Shown: positions 5,069 to 6,946 of the stretch, one piece after another
Position numbering within the stretch: the stretch's first letter is position 1
How the letters are laid out: every line of letters starts with the position of its first letter
Origin: an uncultured Actinomycetes bacterium
GTDB lineage: Bacteria > Actinomycetota > Acidimicrobiia > Acidimicrobiales > Microtrichaceae
Assembly: GCA_903941145.1 (NCBI GenBank)
Contig: CAJANQ010000080.1
Location: forward strand, 1-6,946
Length of the DNA stretch: 6,946 bases
Direction of reading: 5' to 3'
Notes under the pieces: model-generated
The model's input: only the letters and a program-made list of their open reading frames with translations
Told to the model about the DNA's origin: nothing
Database searches by the model: none
Program-made: the position numbers and the translations under genes

Positions 5069-5596
5069 ATGAAGGACCCGCTCACCGAGCTCGCACTGGC
5101 AGCTGCCGCCGGTGACGACGCTGCGCTGGGCGAGGTGGTCGCGGCCACCCAGCACAAGGTGCGGCGGCTCTGCGCGCACCTGGGTTCCGCCAACGATGCC
5201 GAGGACCTGGCCCAGGAGACCTATCTCCGGGCCATGCGCTCGTTGCCCACCTACCGGGGTGAGGCCCCGTTCGAGGCCTGGCTCGTGCAGATCGCCCGCT
5301 ACGTGTGCGCCGACTACGTGCGACGTCGGGTGCGGCGGTCTGCGATCGACCAGCGCTACCGCCCGACCACGGCCGGTGTCACGGCCCCTGACCACTCCGC
5401 CGAGCTGGCCGAGCTGGTGGCCGTGCTCGACCCCGACCAGGCGACCGCGCTCGTACTGACCCAGCTGGTCGGACTGTCCTACGACGAGGCGGCCGACGTG
5501 TGCGGGTGTCCGGTCGGCACGATCCGGAGCCGGGTCGCCAGGGCCCGGGCGCGCCTGCTCGAACAGCTCGACGACCGCTCCACCCAGCTGGGTTGA
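5069..5596 (+). CDS. ECF RNA polymerase sigma factor, SigC-like
   Basis: The 175-aa (176 with GTG 5066) sigma factor has only regions 2 and 4, as ECF factors do. Numbered from GTG 5066, region 2 spans about 23-92 and includes DAEDLAQETYLRAMRSLP (core binding, -10 reading) and FEAWLVQIARYVCADYVRRR. Region 4 spans about 113-168 with TQLVGLSYDEAADVCGCPVG and then TIRSRVARARARLLEQL, the -35-binding helix-turn-helix. From memory, the region-4 stretch TQLxGLSYxxAAxVCGCPVGTIRSRVARAR is nearly the same as mycobacterial SigC, as is the start of region 2. I therefore call it SigC-like rather than naming it. Unlike the commonest arrangement, its anti-sigma gene is divergent, not downstream. ATG 5069 follows GTG 5066 directly; AGGA at 5055-5058 is the only Shine-Dalgarno candidate. 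A hairpin follows 3 bp after the stop. Confidence 0.9.
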   Translation: MKDPLTELALAAAAGDDAALGEVVAATQHKVRRLCAHLGSANDAEDLAQETYLRAMRSLPTYRGEAPFEAWLVQIARYVCADYVRRRVRRSAIDQRYRPTTAGVTAPDHSAELAELVAVLDPDQATALVLTQLVGLSYDEAADVCGCPVGTIRSRVARARARLLEQLDDRSTQLG

Positions 5597-5599
5597 TCC

Positions 5600-5625
5600 G
5601 CCGCACCGCTGTGGGACGGTGCGGC
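5600..5625 (+). terminator. Hairpin terminator after the sigma gene
   Basis: GCCGCACCG pairs perfectly with CGGTGCGGC (9 bp) around an 8-nt loop, starting 4 nt after the sigma stop codon. There is no T-tract. It separates the sigma gene from the polyphosphate kinase gene. Confidence 0.6.
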
Positions 5626-5651
5626 CAGGTGCCGGTAGGGGCCGACCTCGC

Positions 5652-5657
5652 TACCCT
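5652..5657 (+). promoter_or_regulatory. Possible -10 element of the polyphosphate kinase gene
   Basis: TACCCT fits TAnnnT and would give a leader of about 37 nt carrying the strong Shine-Dalgarno. The -35 region has no recognisable hexamer, so support is weak. A separate promoter is expected because a hairpin lies just upstream. Confidence 0.3.
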
Positions 5658-5688
5658 TGGCCCGTGGTAGCCGGCACCGTCGCCGGTC

Positions 5689-5695
5689 GAGGAGG
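5689..5695 (+). promoter_or_regulatory. Shine-Dalgarno GAGGAGG fixing the ppk2 start
   Basis: GAGGAGG lies 6 nt before ATG 5702, an ideal spacing. It rules out the longer in-frame start at 5657, whose extra residues are only an Arg-rich stretch. Confidence 0.85.
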
Positions 5696-5701
5696 CAGGT
5701 C

Positions 5702-6571
5702 ATGGGACGCACGCTCGACGAGCTGCAGGCAGATTACGACAAGCTCCAGGCGCGGGTTGCGCTGCTGAAGCGGTCGGAGCGCCGGGCCGTCAGGAAGTCC
5801 CGCCAAGAGGCCGAGCTCAAGCCCTTCCAGGTCGAGCTGCTCAAGCTGCAGAAGCACCTCGAGGAGCGCGACGAGCGGATGATCGTCCTGTTCGAAGGCC
5901 GCGACGCCGCTGGCAAGGGCGGCACCATCCGCCGGGTCACCCGCTACATGAACGAGAAGCACTACCGGGTCGTGGCGCTGGGCAAGCCCACCGAGGAGCA
6001 GCGGACCCAGTGGTACTTCCAGCGCTACGTCGGGCAGTTCCCGACCGGTGGCGAGATCGTCCTGTTCGACCGCTCCTGGTACAACCGGGCGATGGTCGAG
6101 CCCGTCTTCGGGTTCTGCACCCCCGAGGAGCACAAGAACTTCCTGCGCGGTGTGGTCGGGTTCGAAAAGGACCTGGTCCGCCAGGGCACGGTGCTCGTGA
6201 AGCTCTACTTCTCGGTCACCAAGGAGGAGCAGAAGCGTCGGTTCGACCGTCGTCGTGACGACCCGCTCCGCCAGTGGAAGCTGTCCGAGATCGACATGCA
6301 GGCCCAGGAGCACTGGGACGACTTCACCGACCGCAAGTACCAGATGCTGAAGCGGACCAGCACGACCGACGCGCCGTGGACGATCATCCGCTCCGAGAAC
6401 AAGCACCTCGCCCGGCTCAACGCCATGCGGGTGATCCTGAACGCAGTGCCGTACGAAGGCCGGGCGTCGGGAGTGGACTTCGTGCCCGACCCGAAGATCG
6501 TGTTCTCTGGCGGCGAGGAGGTCTCCCTCATGGAGGCCCAGCGCATCCGCAGCGGACGGTTCACCTACTAG
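5702..6571 (+). CDS. ppk2: Polyphosphate kinase 2 family protein
   Basis: PPK2 enzymes move phosphate between inorganic polyphosphate and nucleotides in the cytosol, usually making GTP or ATP from the diphosphate. The 289-aa protein has the single-domain length of class I members. After a charged, probably coiled N-terminus (about 5-60) comes Walker A, FEGRDAAGKGGT, with Asp68 and Lys72. Walker B is FDRSWYNRAMVEP with Asp123 and Arg124. The Arg-rich lid module is about 178-198 (KRRFDRRRDDPLRQWKLSEID region). The later blocks HWDDFTDRKYQML and APWTIIRSENK are also typical. All catalytic residues are present. The C-terminal tail (about 255-289, ending RSGRFTY) is also usual for the long class. 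The gene stands alone, between a hairpin after the sigma gene and the strong terminator at 6660-6687. A functional link to the sigma module is not evident, although polyphosphate is tied to stress in general. Class and nucleotide preference are not certain. Confidence 0.95.
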   Translation: MGRTLDELQADYDKLQARVALLKRSERRAVRKSRQEAELKPFQVELLKLQKHLEERDERMIVLFEGRDAAGKGGTIRRVTRYMNEKHYRVVALGKPTEEQRTQWYFQRYVGQFPTGGEIVLFDRSWYNRAMVEPVFGFCTPEEHKNFLRGVVGFEKDLVRQGTVLVKLYFSVTKEEQKRRFDRRRDDPLRQWKLSEIDMQAQEHWDDFTDRKYQMLKRTSTTDAPWTIIRSENKHLARLNAMRVILNAVPYEGRASGVDFVPDPKIVFSGGEEVSLMEAQRIRSGRFTY

Positions 6572-6659
6572 TCCGAGCGGTCGAGCCCGAGCGGTTTCTC
6601 CCGGGGGCTGCCGGAGCTGCGCCGTTCGAACCGGTCCCCAGTTCAGACCCAGGACGCGA

Positions 6660-6687
6660 CGAGGCCCCCGCCGGAGCGGGGGCCTCG
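6660..6687. terminator. Strong bidirectional terminator between ppk2 and the Gly-rich gene
   Basis: CGAGGCCCCCGC pairs perfectly with GCGGGGGCCTCG (12 bp) around a CGGA tetraloop. It is the strongest hairpin in the window. It lies 88 bp after the ppk2 stop and 21 bp after the minus-strand Gly-rich gene stop, so it probably terminates both. The plus side is followed by only a weak T-containing stretch (CCAGTTCT). Confidence 0.85.
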
Positions 6688-6708
6688 CCAGTTCTACGAG
6701 CTGTTGGA

Positions 6709-6946
6709 TCAGCTGGTGGTCGTGCCGTTGTCCCAGACCCGGAACAGCTGGCCGGACGGGCCGTTGCTGCCGGCGGGGCCGTTGTTGCCGACACCGGCAG
6801 TGTTGCCGTCGCCGGCGCAGCCGCCACCGAGGAGGGCACAGCCGCCGCCGGGGCCGCCGCCACCACCGAAGGCCGGACCTGCGAAGGCGCCGCCGGAACC
6901 ACCAGCGGCCGGGATGGCCGGACGGTTCTGGGTGCTCCCGGTCACC
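6709..6946 (-). CDS. Gly/Asn-rich protein, C-terminal part only (5' end outside window)
   Basis: A minus-strand frame enters from the right edge and ends at TGA 6711-6709. The visible 78 residues are low-complexity: long Gly runs (FGGGGGPGGG), two cysteines in GGGCALLGGGCAG that could form a disulfide, then a Gly-Asn-Pro section with consecutive G-x-y triplets (GNN GPA GSN GPS GQL), ending FRVWDNGTTTS. A GTG lies at 6945 but the frame is open to the edge, so the true start is probably outside. Codons are consistently C/G-ending and the stop lies just before a strong terminator, both supporting a real gene. Such composition suggests a secreted or cell-surface protein, but no signal peptide or known domain is visible here and I do not recognise it. 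The competing minus frame at 6561-6902 runs through the terminator and is less likely. Confidence 0.55.
   Translation of the reverse strand, partial: VTGSTQNRPAIPAAGGSGGAFAGPAFGGGGGPGGGCALLGGGCAGDGNTAGVGNNGPAGSNGPSGQLFRVWDNGTTTS

Noticed and set aside
4349..5395. 348-codon minus-strand frame across the sigma and anti-sigma genes
   Set aside because: It overlaps two clear genes in other frames and gives an Arg/Gly-rich product without a domain.
5651..6406. 251-codon minus-strand open frame opposite ppk2
   Set aside because: It is Leu/Val/Asp-rich only because it mirrors ppk2 codons; ppk2 has all family motifs and a strong ribosome site.
6624..6632. GTTCGAACC resembling a tRNA T-loop
   Set aside because: No acceptor, D or anticodon arms can be built around it on either strand; it is a chance near-palindrome.
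6561..6902. 113-codon minus-strand Ala/Pro/Thr-rich frame
   Set aside because: It runs through the 12-bp terminator hairpin and overlaps the end of ppk2, whereas the competing frame stops just before the terminator.

Overview
The window is very GC-rich, with G or C at almost every third codon position, GTG starts, mixed strong Shine-Dalgarno and apparently leaderless starts, and hairpin terminators without T-tracts. This points to a member of the Actinomycetota. The exact lineage cannot be fixed from the sequence; a non-model lineage such as Acidimicrobiia would fit.

Left part (1-2290): A partial minus-strand gene for an AhpD-like / carboxymuconolactone decarboxylase-family protein leaves the left edge. 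It is divergent from a two-gene plus-strand operon: a cytosolic type L-asparaginase (389-1393) and a double-hotdog acyl-CoA thioesterase-like protein (1390-2271) that overlaps it by 4 bp (GTGA). A perfect dyad at 2271-2287, built into the stop codon, probably terminates transcription from both directions.

Centre (2292-5596): This is a coherent envelope-stress or metal module. A plus-strand ECF sigma factor resembling actinobacterial SigC (5069-5596) is divergent from a minus-strand operon. The operon encodes a four-helix zinc-finger (zf-HC2) anti-sigma factor, a 534-aa PepSY-associated membrane protein and an 89-aa two-helix membrane protein. The anti-sigma factor has a histidine cluster on the predicted outer face, and the PepSY protein has a Met-rich motif in an outer domain. 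These features, plus the SigC resemblance, suggest that the module senses and handles copper or another transition metal. A GGAAC-N17-CGAC element upstream of the anti-sigma gene is placed so that the sigma factor could drive its own anti-sigma/effector operon. This is the most interesting part of the window. The copper assignment is inference.

Right part (5600-6946): A hairpin follows the sigma gene. Next come a PPK2-family polyphosphate kinase (5702-6571) with a strong ribosome binding site, a very strong bidirectional terminator (6660-6687), and the C-terminal end of a minus-strand Gly/Asn-rich protein that runs off the right edge. No RNA genes, CRISPR arrays, insertion sequences or attachment sites were seen, and no gene-free stretch exceeds 300 bases.
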